Made by a program: the position numbers and the translations under genes. A stretch of 64,000 nt of DNA from Pseudomonas sp. stari2. Lineage in GTDB: Bacteria; Pseudomonadota; Gammaproteobacteria; Pseudomonadales; Pseudomonadaceae. The stretch's first letter is position 1. Each line of letters begins with the position of its first letter. The notes under the pieces are model-generated. The model did no database searches and was not told where the DNA came from. It worked only from the letters and a program-made list of their open reading frames with translations. The DNA lies in the NCBI RefSeq assembly GCF_040760005.1, contig NZ_CP099760.1, positions 5,053,501 to 5,117,500 on the forward strand, given 5' to 3'. Shown here piece after piece: positions 18,862 through 29,975 of this stretch.

Positions 18862-21714
18862 ATGACCCAAGTAAATCTCGGCACCACCAACGAATTCATT
18901 GCCCGTCACATCGGCCCGCGCGCCGGTGACGAGCAAGCCATGCTCAACAGCCTCGGCTTCGACTCGCTCGAAGCCCTGAGCGCCAGCGTCATCCCGGAAA
19001 GCATCAAGGGCACCAGCGTGCTCGGTCTGGACGACGGCCTGAGCGAAGCCGATGCCTTGGCGATGATCAAAGGCATCGCCGGCAAGAACCAGCTGTTCAA
19101 GACCTACATCGGCCAGGGCTACTACAACTGCCATACGCCGTCGCCGATCCTGCGCAACCTGCTGGAAAACCCGGCCTGGTACACCGCTTACACCCCATAC
19201 CAGCCGGAAATTTCCCAGGGCCGTCTCGAAGCGCTGCTGAACTTCCAGACCCTGATCAGCGACCTCACCGGCCTGCCGATCGCCAATGCCTCCTTGCTCG
19301 ATGAAGCCACCGCCGCTGCCGAAGCCATGACCTTCTGCAAACGCCTGAGCAAGAACAAGGGCAGTCACCAGTTCTTCGCCTCGATCCACAGCCACCCGCA
19401 AACCCTCGACGTGCTGCGCACCCGTGCCGAGCCGCTGGGCATTGAAGTAGTGGTGGGCGACGAGCGTGAACTGACCGACGTGACGCCGTTCTTCGGCGCG
19501 CTGCTGCAATACCCGGCGAGCAACGGTGATGTGTTCGACTACCGCGAACTGACCGAGCGCTTCCACGCTGCCAACGCCTTGGTAGCCGTCGCCGCTGACC
19601 TGCTGGCCCTGACCTTGCTGACCCCGCCGGGCGAATTCGGCGCGGACGTGGCCATCGGCAGCGCGCAACGCTTCGGCGTGCCGCTGGGCTTCGGTGGCCC
19701 GCACGCGGCTTACTTCTCCACCAAAGATGCGTTCAAGCGCGACATGCCGGGCCGTCTGGTCGGTGTCTCGGTTGACCGCTTCGGCAAGCCGGCCCTGCGT
19801 CTGGCGATGCAGACCCGCGAGCAACACATCCGCCGTGAGAAAGCCACGTCGAACATCTGCACCGCACAAGTGCTGCTGGCCAACATCGCCAGCATGTACG
19901 CCGTTTACCATGGCCCGAAAGGCCTGACCCAGATCGCCAACCGTGTGCATCACCTGACCGCGATCCTGGCCAAGGGACTGAGCGCCCTGGGCGTGACCGT
20001 CGAGCAAGCCAGCTTCTTCGACACCCTGACCCTGGCCACCGGCGCGCAAACGGCTGCGCTGCACGACAAGGCTCGCGCCCAACAGATCAACCTGCGGGTG
20101 ATCGATGCCCAGCGTCTGGGCCTGTCGGTCGACGAAACCACCACCCAGGCCGACATCGAAACCCTGTGGGGTCTGTTCACCGACGGCAAGACTCTGCCGG
20201 ACTTCGCTGCTCTCGCCGCTGCCGCGCAAAGCACCATTCCAGCCGCACTGGTTCGTCAGTCGCCGATCCTCAGCCACCCGGTATTCAACCGTTATCACTC
20301 GGAAACCGAGCTGATGCGCTACCTGCGCAAACTGGCGGACAAGGACCTGGCACTGGATCGCACCATGATCCCGCTGGGCTCGTGCACCATGAAACTCAAC
20401 GCCGCCAGCGAAATGATCCCGGTGACCTGGGCCGAATTCGGTGCCCTGCACCCATTCGCCCCTGCCGAGCAAAGCGCCGGCTATCAGCAACTGACCGATG
20501 AACTGGAAGCGATGCTCTGCGCCGCCACCGGTTACGACGCGATCTCGCTGCAGCCGAACGCCGGTTCCCAGGGTGAATATGCAGGTCTTCTGGCGATCCG
20601 TGCCTATCACCAGAGCCGTGGCGAAGACCGTCGCGACATCTGCCTGATCCCGTCGTCCGCCCACGGCACCAACCCGGCTACCGCCAACATGGCTGGCATG
20701 CGTGTGGTCGTGACTGCCTGCGACGCCCGTGGCAACGTGGACATCGAAGACCTGCGCGCCAAGGCCATCGAGCACCGCGAACACCTCGCCGCGCTGATGA
20801 TCACCTACCCGTCGACCCACGGCGTGTTCGAAGAAGGCATCCGCGAAATCTGCGGCATCATTCACGACAACGGCGGCCAGGTGTACATCGACGGCGCCAA
20901 CATGAACGCGATGGTCGGCCTCTGCGCACCGGGCAAGTTCGGCGGCGACGTCTCGCACCTGAACCTGCACAAGACCTTCTGCATTCCGCACGGCGGTGGC
21001 GGCCCGGGTGTCGGCCCGATCGGCGTGAAATCGCACCTGACCCCGTTCCTGCCGGGCCACGGCCATATGGAGCGCAAGGCAGGCGCAGTCTGCGCGGCGC
21101 CGTTCGGCAGCGCGAGCATTCTGCCGATCACCTGGATGTACATTCGCATGATGGGTGGCGCAGGTCTCAAGCGCGCTTCGCAACTGGCGATCCTCAATGC
21201 CAACTACATTTCCCGTCGCCTGGAAGAGCACTATCCAGTGCTGTACACCGGCAGCAACGGCCTGGTGGCGCACGAGTGCATCCTGGATCTGCGTCCATTG
21301 AAAGACAGCAGCGGCATCAGCGTCGATGACGTGGCCAAACGTCTGATCGACTTCGGCTTCCACGCCCCGACCATGTCGTTCCCGGTGGCCGGCACGCTGA
21401 TGATCGAGCCGACCGAAAGTGAATCCAAGGAAGAACTGGACCGCTTCTGCGACGCCATGATCCGCATCCGCGAAGAAATCCGCGCAGTGGAAAACGGCAC
21501 CCTGGACAAGGACGACAACCCGCTGAAGAACGCTCCGCACACTGCCGCAGAGCTGGTTGGCGAGTGGACTCACCCATACAGCCGCGAACAAGCGGTGTAC
21601 CCGGTGGCATCGTTGGTCGAAGGCAAGTACTGGCCGCCGGTCGGTCGCGTCGACAACGTGTTCGGCGACCGCAATCTGGTCTGCGCCTGCCCGTCGATCG
21701 AAAGCTACGCTTGA
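18862..21714 (+). CDS. gcvP: Glycine dehydrogenase (decarboxylating), P protein
   Basis: A full-length single-chain GcvP of 950 residues, the PLP enzyme that decarboxylates glycine and loads the aminomethyl group on GcvH. Both halves are present: [15 protein letters not shown] and [12 protein letters not shown] in the N-terminal half, [14 protein letters not shown] and [13 protein letters not shown] in the C-terminal half. The PLP lysine is Lys704 in [17 protein letters not shown]. It follows gcvH closely. Confidence 0.98.
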   Translation: MTQVNLGTTNEFIARHIGPRAGDEQAMLNSLGFDSLEALSASVIPESIKGTSVLGLDDGLSEADALAMIKGIAGKNQLFKTYIGQGYYNCHTPSPILRNLLENPAWYTAYTPYQPEISQGRLEALLNFQTLISDLTGLPIANASLLDEATAAAEAMTFCKRLSKNKGSHQFFASIHSHPQTLDVLRTRAEPLGIEVVVGDERELTDVTPFFGALLQYPASNGDVFDYRELTERFHAANALVAVAADLLALTLLTPPGEFGADVAIGSAQRFGVPLGFGGPHAAYFSTKDAFKRDMPGRLVGVSVDRFGKPALRLAMQTREQHIRREKATSNICTAQVLLANIASMYAVYHGPKGLTQIANRVHHLTAILAKGLSALGVTVEQASFFDTLTLATGAQTAALHDKARAQQINLRVIDAQRLGLSVDETTTQADIETLWGLFTDGKTLPDFAALAAAAQSTIPAALVRQSPILSHPVFNRYHSETELMRYLRKLADKDLALDRTMIPLGSCTMKLNAASEMIPVTWAEFGALHPFAPAEQSAGYQQLTDELEAMLCAATGYDAISLQPNAGSQGEYAGLLAIRAYHQSRGEDRRDICLIPSSAHGTNPATANMAGMRVVVTACDARGNVDIEDLRAKAIEHREHLAALMITYPSTHGVFEEGIREICGIIHDNGGQVYIDGANMNAMVGLCAPGKFGGDVSHLNLHKTFCIPHGGGGPGVGPIGVKSHLTPFLPGHGHMERKAGAVCAAPFGSASILPITWMYIRMMGGAGLKRASQLAILNANYISRRLEEHYPVLYTGSNGLVAHECILDLRPLKDSSGISVDDVAKRLIDFGFHAPTMSFPVAGTLMIEPTESESKEELDRFCDAMIRIREEIRAVENGTLDKDDNPLKNAPHTAAELVGEWTHPYSREQAVYPVASLVEGKYWPPVGRVDNVFGDRNLVCACPSIESYA

Positions 21715-21722
21715 CCTGTGAG

Positions 21723-21742
21723 GGGGCGGGTTCGCCCGCCCC
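21723..21742 (+). terminator. Hairpin after gcvP, possible attenuator
   Basis: GGGGCGGG-TTCG-CCCGCCCC with a stable tetraloop, followed by only TTTC. It may terminate partially or stabilise gcvHP mRNA. Confidence 0.5.
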
Positions 21743-21789
21743 TTTCATGCGTGCCTGAAGTGCCTATAACAAGAAACCGGAGAACAACC

Positions 21790-23166
<1,377 letters not shown>

Positions 23167-23172
23167 TTAGCC

Positions 23173-23193
23173 CCCTCTCCCGCCGGGAGAGGG
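23173..23193. repeat. Short hairpin between sdaA and gcvT
   Basis: CCCTCTCCC-GCC-GGGAGAGGG is a perfect 9-bp stem. CCCTCTCCC palindromes are common intergenic elements in Pseudomonas. No T-run follows. Confidence 0.65.
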
Positions 23194-23217
23194 TTGGTGT
23201 GAATCAAGGAGTCACGC

Positions 23218-24342
23218 ATGTCCACCGAACAACTGTCGAAAACCCCGCTGCACGCTCTGCACATCGAACTCGGCGCCCGCATGGTGCCGTTCGCCGGCTA
23301 CGACATGCCGGTGCAATACCCGCTGGGCGTGATGAAAGAACACCAGCACACCCGTGAGCAGGCCGGGCTGTTCGACGTCTCGCACATGGGCCAGATCCGC
23401 CTGACCGGCGCCAATGCCGCCAAAGCCCTGGAAACCCTGGTGCCGGTGGACATCATCGACCTGCCGGTGGGCATGCAGCGCTACGCGATGTTCACCAACG
23501 AAACCGGCGGCATCCTCGACGACCTGATGGTCGCCAATCTGGGCAACGACGAACTGTTCCTGGTGGTCAATGCCGCGTGCAAGGACCAGGACCTGGCCCA
23601 TCTGCAGAAACACATCGGCGATCAATGCACCATTACCGAGCTGTTCGAAGCCCGCGCCCTGCTCGCGCTGCAAGGCCCGGCGGCCGTAACCGTACTGGCA
23701 CGCCTGGCGCCGGAAGTGGCGAACATGACTTTCATGCAGTTCACCCGCGTGACACTGCTGGGTGTGGATTGCTTCGTCAGCCGTTCGGGCTACACCGGTG
23801 AAGACGGTTTCGAAATCTCGGTACCAGCAGCCGATGCGGAAAAACTCGCCCGCGCCTTGCTGGCCGAGCCGGAAGTCGCCGCCATCGGCCTCGGTGCCCG
23901 GGATTCGCTGCGTCTGGAAGCCGGCCTGTGCCTGTACGGCCATGACATGAACACCGACACCACGCCAATCGAAGCCAGCCTGCTGTGGGCAATCTCCAAG
24001 CCACGCCGTGCCGATGGTGCACGGGCCGGCGGCTTCCCGGGTGCAGAACAGGTTTTCGGCCAGCAGCAGAACGGTGTCGCACGCAAACGCGTCGGCCTGC
24101 TGCCGCAGGAGCGCACGCCGGTCCGTGAAGGTGCAGAGATCGTCAACGAAGCCGGCGAAATCATCGGCAGCGTGTGCAGCGGCGGTTTCGGCCCGACCCT
24201 GGGCGGTCCATTGGCGATGGGTTACCTTGACAGCGCCTATGTCGCACTGGACACACCAGTCTGGGCTATCGTTCGTGGGAAAAAGGTGCAAATGCTTGTA
24301 AGCAAAATGCCATTCGTTCCACAACGCTACTATCGTGGTTGA
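23218..24342 (+). CDS. gcvT: Glycine cleavage system aminomethyltransferase, T protein
   Basis: A 374-residue tetrahydrofolate-dependent aminomethyltransferase that releases ammonia and forms methylene-THF. Family segments seen are [42 protein letters not shown] and the C-terminal [22 protein letters not shown] precedes the ATG. It ends the operon; no glyA lies here, unlike the P. aeruginosa gcvHP-glyA-sdaA-gcvT cluster as I remember it. Confidence 0.97.
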   Translation: MSTEQLSKTPLHALHIELGARMVPFAGYDMPVQYPLGVMKEHQHTREQAGLFDVSHMGQIRLTGANAAKALETLVPVDIIDLPVGMQRYAMFTNETGGILDDLMVANLGNDELFLVVNAACKDQDLAHLQKHIGDQCTITELFEARALLALQGPAAVTVLARLAPEVANMTFMQFTRVTLLGVDCFVSRSGYTGEDGFEISVPAADAEKLARALLAEPEVAAIGLGARDSLRLEAGLCLYGHDMNTDTTPIEASLLWAISKPRRADGARAGGFPGAEQVFGQQQNGVARKRVGLLPQERTPVREGAEIVNEAGEIIGSVCSGGFGPTLGGPLAMGYLDSAYVALDTPVWAIVRGKKVQMLVSKMPFVPQRYYRG

Positions 24343-24746
24343 TGGACTGTTTCTATAAGTAACGCGATTGCGTTATGCGTGCACTAATGTGTAACGCAAT
24401 CGCCATAAAACAGTGCACTTCCCTTACATTCGATTCGAATATGAACTTGGCTTATAACGTTCGAAAACAATTGAACAAGCTAATCGTATAAGCCCGACTA
24501 GTGGACTGACTAACAGCCGGCAAGCACAGGAAAACCGGGGCCTTCACGGGGCTTGTTTTTCCTCCTGTAGTTGGCGTAGAGTTTGTCCACTGTGTTTGCA
24601 TGGGTCAGCTTGGAATCGTGACCTGGGCAGTAGCCTACAAGTTAGCTACATCCCGTTCGACGTCTTCTTACTCTCCTGCAACCAGCCCCAGTACTCTTTC
24701 ATGAGGAAGAGACTGTCATCAATTTTTGCGTCAAAGGAAATAAGAA
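24343..24746 (+). other. Gene-free region between gcvT and the cold-shock gene
   Basis: This 404-base gap has no convincing gene. Its first part has a 12-bp inverted repeat (GCGATTGCGTTA 24364-24375 / TAACGCAATCGC 24392-24403) whose loop contains GTGCACT, complementary to AGTGCAC at 24412-24418, giving a possible pseudoknot. A TTATAA/TATAAC motif near 24453 could be a -10 box, but its -35 is weak. The later part is likely a long cold-shock leader, with GTAGC/GCTAC pairing near 24630-24655 and AAGGAA before the start codon. Confidence 0.5.
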
Positions 24747-24959
24747 ATGTCCACACGTCAGAGCGGTACCGTCAAGTGGTTTAACGACGAGAAAGGTTTT
24801 GGTTTTATCACTCCAGAAAGCGGTCCGGATCTGTTCGTGCATTTCCGCGCTATTCAGGGCAACGGCTTCAAGAGCCTGAAAGAAGGCCAGAAAGTGACTT
24901 TCGTTGCCGTACAAGGCCAGAAAGGCATGCAGGCTGATGAAGTCATCGCTGAAGCCTGA
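24747..24959 (+). CDS. CspA-family cold-shock protein
   Basis: A 70-residue single cold-shock domain that binds single-stranded RNA/DNA and melts mRNA structure. Both nucleic-acid motifs are intact (RNP1 KGFGFI, RNP2 LFVHF), and [12 protein letters not shown] is typical. The CDS is preceded by AAGGAA and probably by a long leader, as for many cold-induced csp genes. A strong terminator follows. A second cold-shock domain occurs in the membrane protein at 40983. Confidence 0.95.
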   Translation: MSTRQSGTVKWFNDEKGFGFITPESGPDLFVHFRAIQGNGFKSLKEGQKVTFVAVQGQKGMQADEVIAEA

Positions 24960-24971
24960 TTTTCTGTAACG

Positions 24972-25006
24972 AAAAAGCCCCTGATATTGATATCAGGGGC
25001 TTTTTT
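24972..25006 (+). terminator. Rho-independent terminator of the cold-shock gene
   Basis: GCCCCTGATA-TTGA-TATCAGGGGC, flanked by an A-run before and six T after; the 10-bp stem extends with A-T pairs. Confidence 0.93.
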
Positions 25007-25056
25007 GTGCGCGCGAATCCGTAAAATGGCGCTTCACTTTCCGTCCAGAGGCTGCC

Positions 25057-25545
25057 ATGTCGAAACACCTGCTCCTTCCCCAGGGCGACTTTCCCGCCGT
25101 CGGTCTCGGCCGTCGTCTGGCAGCGATGTTCTATGACTTTCTGCTGTGTACCGCCCTGCTGATCGTCACGGGCTTCATCTATAAGCTGATCCAGGCCGCA
25201 ATCATCGGCGAAGAGCGTCTGCGCGCAATGACCGACGCCGGCAAACTGGACGGCGACCCGCTGTACTCCACCGTACTGCTGCTGGTGCTGTTTGGCTTCT
25301 TCGCCAAATTCTGGACCCACGCCGGCCAGACACTGGGCATGCAGGTGTGGGGCATTCGCGTACAGAACGCCGATGGCACCGCGATCAGCCTGTGGCAGGC
25401 GCTGCTGCGGTTCATGGTGTCGATCGCGTCGTGGCTGTGCCTCGGCGTGGGGTTCTTCTGGTCGCTGTTCGACAAGCGCAAGCGCGCCTGGCATGACATC
25501 TACTCGGACACGCAACTGGTGCGGATCCCGAAGAAAGCCAAATAA
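25057..25545 (+). CDS. RDD-family membrane protein
   Basis: A 162-residue inner-membrane protein of the RDD family. Seen are the N-terminal GLGRRLAAMFYDFLL (RDD core arginine and aspartate), about three hydrophobic segments, and the C-terminal KRKRAWHDIYSDTQLVR signature. A role in transport or ion homeostasis is proposed for some members but not established here. It has its own terminator. Confidence 0.88.
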   Translation: MSKHLLLPQGDFPAVGLGRRLAAMFYDFLLCTALLIVTGFIYKLIQAAIIGEERLRAMTDAGKLDGDPLYSTVLLLVLFGFFAKFWTHAGQTLGMQVWGIRVQNADGTAISLWQALLRFMVSIASWLCLGVGFFWSLFDKRKRAWHDIYSDTQLVRIPKKAK

Positions 25546-25557
25546 CCCGGCAGATGC

Positions 25558-25589
25558 AAAAACGCCCCGATCAAATCGGGGCGCTTTTT
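25558..25589. terminator. Bidirectional terminator between the RDD gene and nadA
   Basis: CGCCCCGAT-CAA-ATCGGGGCG with five A before and TTTTT after, so it can serve both convergent genes. Confidence 0.9.
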
Positions 25590-25604
25590 GTTTGTGGCTG
25601 AAGG

Positions 25605-26663
25605 TCAGGCGTTGCCTGCCAGCTTCATCCGCGCAGCCTGAGTGAAGTCGAGCATGCGCTTGAGCGGGCGGATAGCCTGGGGAATCAGCGCCGGGTCGAC
25701 GAAGATCTCGTTCGAGCCCTCCTTCAGGCACTTCAGCGTGCGCTCAAGGGTGTTCATGGCCATCCACGGGCAATGTGCGCAACTGCGACACGCCGCGCCG
25801 TTACCGGCCGTTGGCGCCTCGATGAAGACCTTGTCCGGGCACAGCTGCTGCATCTTGTAGAAGATGCCGCGGTCGGTAGCGACGATCAGGGTCTTGTTCG
25901 GCAGCGATTGTGCGGCAGCGATCAACTGGCTGGTGGAACCGACGGCGTCTGCCAGTTCGATCACTGAAGTCGGCGACTCCGGGTGCACCAGAATGGCCGC
26001 GTCCGGGTACAACGCTTTCATGTCTTCCAACTGCTTGGACTTGAACTCTTCGTGAACGATGCAGGCACCGTCCCAGAGCAGCATGTCGGCGCCGGTCTGA
26101 CGCTGAATGTAGGTGCCCAGGTGCTTGTCTGGGCCCCAGATGATGGTCTCGCCGTTGTCCATCAGGCTTTCGACGATCTCCAGTGCGCAGCTGGAGGTCA
26201 CCACCCAGTCGGCCCGGGCTTTGACCGCGGCCGAGGTGTTGGCGTACACCACCACCGTGCGCTCGGGATGCTGATCACAGAACGCCGAGAACTCGTCCAC
26301 CGGGCAACCCAGGTCCAGCGAGCAGGTCGCCTCCAGGGTCGGCATCAGTACGCGCTTTTCCGGGTTGAGAATCTTCGCGGTTTCACCCATGAATTTCACC
26401 CCGGCGACCACCACGGTCTTGGCCGGGTGGGCGTTACCGAAGCGCGCCATTTCCAGTGAGTCGGAAACGCAACCGCCGGTTTCTTCGGCGAGGGCCTGGA
26501 TGATCGGATCGCAATAAAAGTGGGCAACCAGCACCGCGTCCTGAGCCTTGAGCTCGGCGGCGATGGCGGAACGGTAATAAGCCTCTTCCTCGACCGTCAG
26601 CGGTTTGGGCTGCTTGGCGTCGAGGTGGGCTTGTACCAGAAGGCGTTCGGAAATCTGCGTCAT
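25605..26663 (-). CDS. nadA: Quinolinate synthase A
   Basis: A 352-residue [4Fe-4S] enzyme condensing iminoaspartate with dihydroxyacetone phosphate to quinolinate in NAD synthesis. The three-fold repeated architecture and cluster cysteines are seen ([29 protein letters not shown]), plus [19 protein letters not shown]. The ATG at 26663 was preferred over in-frame upstream starts because the sequence before it is not conserved-looking and enters the promoter region. Confidence 0.97.
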   Translation of the reverse strand: MTQISERLLVQAHLDAKQPKPLTVEEEAYYRSAIAAELKAQDAVLVAHFYCDPIIQALAEETGGCVSDSLEMARFGNAHPAKTVVVAGVKFMGETAKILNPEKRVLMPTLEATCSLDLGCPVDEFSAFCDQHPERTVVVYANTSAAVKARADWVVTSSCALEIVESLMDNGETIIWGPDKHLGTYIQRQTGADMLLWDGACIVHEEFKSKQLEDMKALYPDAAILVHPESPTSVIELADAVGSTSQLIAAAQSLPNKTLIVATDRGIFYKMQQLCPDKVFIEAPTAGNGAACRSCAHCPWMAMNTLERTLKCLKEGSNEIFVDPALIPQAIRPLKRMLDFTQAARMKLAGNA

Positions 26664-26700
26664 GTTCGCAAGACCTGCAGGCGCATTCGCGCGAAAGTCG

Positions 26701-26706
26701 AGTATA
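26701..26706 (-). promoter_or_regulatory. Possible -10 element for nadA
   Basis: Reverse-strand TATACT lies about 38 bases before the nadA ATG; no good -35 is seen at 17 bases. Confidence 0.3.
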
Positions 26707-26872
26707 CACCCGGCTCCGGACCGCTTGAGGGTACCGCCGGGAGAGTGAGTTTTATCAGGCACGGACAGCGTTGAAGCTGCGCAAGGCTACAGAATATCCC
26801 GGTGATGCAAAAGATGATTCTGACCTGTGTCAGCGCAACAGGTGCCAAAAGGAGTGACGCCGAATCGCAGGC

Positions 26873-26913
26873 AAAAAAAAACCCGGAAATCCTCACTTTC
26901 GTGGGCCTTCCGG
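26873..26913 (-). terminator. Terminator of the tRNA-Lys gene
   Basis: On the minus strand CCGGAA and TTCCGG form the stem, followed by nine T. Confidence 0.85.
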
Positions 26914-26933
26914 ATTTTCTAAACCGCCAAATA

Positions 26934-27009
26934 TGGTGGGTCGTGTGGGATTCGAACCTACGACCAATTGGTTAAAAGCCAACTGCTCTACCAACTGAGC
27001 TAACGACCC
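26934..27009 (-). tRNA. tRNA-Lys (anticodon TTT)
   Basis: A 76-nt cloverleaf on the minus strand beginning GGGTCGT and ending ACGACCC plus ACCA, so CCA is encoded. The D-arm (GTTAGCTCAGTTGGTAGAGC), the anticodon loop CTTTTAA (anticodon bases 26974-26976) and GGTTCGAATCC T-arm are all canonical. Confidence 0.98.
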
Positions 27010-27026
27010 GCTGTGTGGTGGCGCGT

Positions 27027-27054
27027 ATAATACTGATTTTTAAGGACTATTCAA
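27027..27054 (-). promoter_or_regulatory. Promoter of tRNA-Lys
   Basis: Reverse-strand TTGAAT (27049-27054), 16 bases, TATTAT (27027-27032), then a GC-rich discriminator (ACGCGCC) typical of stringently controlled stable-RNA promoters. Transcription would start about ten bases before the mature tRNA. Confidence 0.65.
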
Positions 27055-27072
27055 CACCTAATTTAAAAAAAA

Positions 27073-27765
27073 TCAAAAATAAGGTGTCGGGTCACTGATT
27101 CCGGCCGCTGCAAAGCCTTCCGCACGCAGTCGGCAGCTGTCGCATTTGCCGCAGGCACGGCCATTATCGTCCGCCTGATAGCAGGAAACCGTCAGCCCGT
27201 AATCAACACCCAGCTTCACGCCAGCCTGGACGATCTGCGCTTTGCTCAGGTTCTGCAGCGGCGCCTGGATGCGGAAACCGTTGCCCTCCACGCCGGCCTT
27301 GGTCGCCAGGTTGGCCATGCGTTCGAACGACTCGATGAACTCGGGACGGCAGTCCGGGTAACCGGAGTAATCCACCGCGTTGACGCCGATGAAGATGTCA
27401 CGGGCGCCGAGTACTTCGGCCCAGCCCAATGCCAGCGACAGGAACACCGTATTGCGCGCCGGCACATAAGTCACCGGAATGCCTTCACCCAGTTCCTCCG
27501 GGATATCGATGCTGCTGTCGGTCAGGGCCGAACCGCCCATGCCGTTCAGGTTCAGACCGATCACCTTGTGCTCGACCACGCCCAGATCGCGAGCGACGCG
27601 CGCGGCCGCGTGCAACTCGGCGTGAGAGCGTTGGCCGTAATCAAAGCTCATGGTGTAGCAGCGATAACCTTCGGCGCGGGCCATGGCCACGACCGTGGCC
27701 GAGTCCAGGCCGCCGGAGAGCAAAATGACCGCACGCTTTTCAGTGGTGTTCAGTTGTTCAGTCAT
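27073..27765 (-). CDS. queC: 7-cyano-7-deazaguanine synthase
   Basis: A 230-residue ATP-dependent enzyme converting 7-carboxy-7-deazaguanine to preQ0 in queuosine synthesis. It has the PP-loop [10 protein letters not shown] at the N-terminus and the C-terminal zinc site [17 protein letters not shown]. The ATG at 27765 lies one base after the queE stop codon, so the two are co-transcribed. Confidence 0.97.
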   Translation of the reverse strand: MTEQLNTTEKRAVILLSGGLDSATVVAMARAEGYRCYTMSFDYGQRSHAELHAAARVARDLGVVEHKVIGLNLNGMGGSALTDSSIDIPEELGEGIPVTYVPARNTVFLSLALGWAEVLGARDIFIGVNAVDYSGYPDCRPEFIESFERMANLATKAGVEGNGFRIQAPLQNLSKAQIVQAGVKLGVDYGLTVSCYQADDNGRACGKCDSCRLRAEGFAAAGISDPTPYF

Positions 27766-27766
27766 C

Positions 27767-28414
27767 TCAGCGCCCCGGCTCGTCATTCCACAGATACTTG
27801 TGCAGTTGCAATTGCAGGCGCACGGGCAAATTGTCCGCCACCACCCAATCCGCCAGATCCCGAGCATTGAGGTCATGGTGGCTCGGGGAAAACAGCACTT
27901 CGCCGGCACGCCGGTCAAGCCCGTACTGGATCAGTTTGGATACCGCCCAGTCATAATCGTCCCGCGAGCAGATGACAAACTTCACCTGATCGTTGGACGT
28001 CAGCAATTCGATGTTTTCGTATCGGTTGCGATGGGCTTCTTTCGAATCGGGCGTCTTCAGGTCGACAACGCGACTGACCCGCGGATCGACCGCGGAAATA
28101 TCGAGGGCGCCACTTGTTTCCAGCGAGACTTCGTAGCCGGCATCGCACAACCGTTTAAGCAAAGGAATGGCATTGGGCTGCGCCAGCGGCTCACCGCCGG
28201 TGACACAGACGTAACGCGGGCGAAACCCGGCTACTTGCTCGAGGATGTCGTCGAGTGTACGAATGGTGCCGCCGCTGAACGCGTAGGCACTGTCGCAGTA
28301 TTGGCAACGCAATGGGCAACCGGTCAGGCGCACAAAAACCGTGGGCAGCCCGGCAGTCCGCGTTTCCCCCTGCAACGAGTAGAAAACTTCGGTGATTCTC
28401 AATGTGTCTTGCAT
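27767..28414 (-). CDS. queE: 7-carboxy-7-deazaguanine synthase
   Basis: A 215-residue radical-SAM enzyme acting just before QueC. The cluster motif is CX3CX2C in [13 protein letters not shown], with TGGEPLAQ further on. The start was set at ATG 28414 ([17 protein letters not shown]); a GTG lies nine bases upstream in frame. Confidence 0.96.
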   Translation of the reverse strand: MQDTLRITEVFYSLQGETRTAGLPTVFVRLTGCPLRCQYCDSAYAFSGGTIRTLDDILEQVAGFRPRYVCVTGGEPLAQPNAIPLLKRLCDAGYEVSLETSGALDISAVDPRVSRVVDLKTPDSKEAHRNRYENIELLTSNDQVKFVICSRDDYDWAVSKLIQYGLDRRAGEVLFSPSHHDLNARDLADWVVADNLPVRLQLQLHKYLWNDEPGR

Positions 28415-28531
28415 AGTCGCCACGGGCGTAACAGCTAAACAGGCTGTCCGCCTCCGTCAGGCACTTCAGGCAACCCCGCCAACGCGTAGATCACCAGAAG
28501 CGTGTTTCATAAAAGGGCGTGAATTCTAACG

Positions 28532-28558
28532 AAAAAACCCGCGACAAGCGCGGGTTTC
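28532..28558 (-). terminator. Terminator of the tol-pal operon
   Basis: On the minus strand AACCCGCG-CTTGT-CGCGGGTT is followed by a T-run, 22 bases after cpoB. Confidence 0.85.
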
Positions 28559-28579
28559 TTCCAGACGGATCAAACAGTC

Positions 28580-29419
28580 TTACATGCGTTGCAGATCGCG
28601 TTGGGCCAACTGGGCAGCGGAGGTACCCGGATACTGGGACACCACTTGTTGCAGAATGCCTTTGACCTTGTCGGTGTGACCGAGGCGGCGCTCTACGTCA
28701 GCCAGCTTGTACAGCGAATCCGGCACTTTGGCATGCTTGGGATACAGCTGCGAAACCTTGGCGAAAGCCTGACCTGCACCTTGCAGATCGCCTTTGGCCA
28801 GGTTCACCTCACCCAACCAGTACTGGGCATTGCCCGCGTATTGGCTGTTCGGGTATTTACGCAGGAAAGCGGCGAAAGCCTGGCTGGCCTTGTCGAAATC
28901 CTTGGCCTTGATCAGGTCGAAGGCTGCATCGTAATACAGCTTTTCCTTGGCCGGATCAGCCGGTTCGCCACTCGCGGCAGGTGCCTGGGCGGCCGCAGCG
29001 GCCCCGGCTCCAGCGGCGGCACCGGCAGCAGCACTTGCATCGCCACCGGCAGAAGAATTCTCGGGAGTCGCGGCAGGTGCAGCACCGGATCCTATGCGCC
29101 GATCAAGATCCTGGTATCGCTCCAGGGATTCCTGCTTCATGCGCGCAACCTGATTCTGCAGTTCTTCGATCACGCCTTGCTGGCGCGATATCTGATCCTG
29201 CATTTGTTGCAGTTGGTTGAACAGCATGCCTTGTGCCGAGGCAGGGGCCGAAGCCGCTCCCCCGGCATAGGCGCCGTTCGTACCGTAACCTGCAGGCGGA
29301 TAACTGCTCCCGCTATTGTTATAACCGGAGTTGTCATCGACCACAGGAACCGCAGCCCATGCCGCAAGCGGCGCGAGGCTGAGAGCCAGAACAGTTACAG
29401 CACGACGGCACGTTCGCAT
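28580..29419 (-). CDS. cpoB: Cell division coordinator CpoB (YbgF)
   Basis: A 279-residue periplasmic protein that links peptidoglycan synthesis with Tol-driven outer-membrane constriction. Order: signal peptide (ALSLAPLAAWA), a trimerising coiled coil (QLQQMQDQISRQQGVIEELQ), an Ala-rich linker of about 50 residues, then C-terminal TPR repeats (YYDAAFDLIKAKDFDKA, YWLGEVNLAKGD). Six bases separate it from pal. Confidence 0.95.
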   Translation of the reverse strand: MRTCRRAVTVLALSLAPLAAWAAVPVVDDNSGYNNSGSSYPPAGYGTNGAYAGGAASAPASAQGMLFNQLQQMQDQISRQQGVIEELQNQVARMKQESLERYQDLDRRIGSGAAPAATPENSSAGGDASAAAGAAAGAGAAAAAQAPAASGEPADPAKEKLYYDAAFDLIKAKDFDKASQAFAAFLRKYPNSQYAGNAQYWLGEVNLAKGDLQGAGQAFAKVSQLYPKHAKVPDSLYKLADVERRLGHTDKVKGILQQVVSQYPGTSAAQLAQRDLQRM

Positions 29420-29425
29420 ATCGAA

Positions 29426-29923
29426 TTACTTACGCAGTTCGACGCGACGGTTTTGAGCCCAGGACTGCTCGTCGTTGCCGGTAGCAACTGGACGCTCTTC
29501 GCCGTAGGAAACCAGTTCCAGCTGAGCTGGGGAAACGCCTTGCAGTACCAGGTAGCGCTGAACGGCTTTCGCACGACGCTCGCCCAGTGCCATGTTGTAC
29601 TCACGAGTACCACGTTCGTCGGTGTTGCCTTCCAGAACAACGCGAGCGCCGTTTGCTTTCAGGTCTTTGGCGTGAACGTCCAGAGCGCGCATGGCTTCTG
29701 GCTTCAGGTCCGAGCTGTCGTATTCGAAGTAGAAGGTGGTGATTGCGCGCAGAGCAGCTTCTTCGCTCAGGGAACCGTCAACGGCACCAGTGTTTGCGCC
29801 GTAACCAGCGTTTGGATCAACAGCGCCTTCACCGGCGTTGTCGCCGCCTTTGGACGAGCAACCTACAGCTACAGCCATGGCCAGAGCCAGCGCAGCAAAT
29901 TTACCAAACTTCAGCATTTCCAT
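29426..29923 (-). CDS. pal: Peptidoglycan-associated lipoprotein Pal (OprL)
   Basis: A 165-residue outer-membrane lipoprotein. The lipobox ends at Cys22 (AVAVGC) and the C-terminal OmpA-like domain ([24 protein letters not shown]) binds peptidoglycan. It partners with TolB and recruits TolQRA force for outer-membrane constriction. GGAG precedes the start. Confidence 0.98.
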   Translation of the reverse strand: MEMLKFGKFAALALAMAVAVGCSSKGGDNAGEGAVDPNAGYGANTGAVDGSLSEEAALRAITTFYFEYDSSDLKPEAMRALDVHAKDLKANGARVVLEGNTDERGTREYNMALGERRAKAVQRYLVLQGVSPAQLELVSYGEERPVATGNDEQSWAQNRRVELRK

Positions 29924-29975
29924 CGTGAAACTCCTAATGAACCCCAGTGTGTTAAGTAAAACGTGTAGCGCCCGC

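Noticed and set aside
18829..21591. 920-residue minus-strand open frame opposite gcvP
   Set aside because: Antisense composition artefact; gcvP is full length and intact.
24596..24784. Small plus-strand open frame before the cold-shock gene
   Set aside because: It runs into the csp coding region, has no ribosome site, and the region looks like a leader.
25605..26762. Longer NadA with 33 extra N-terminal residues
   Set aside because: The extension lies over the promoter region and the family starts near MTQISERLL.
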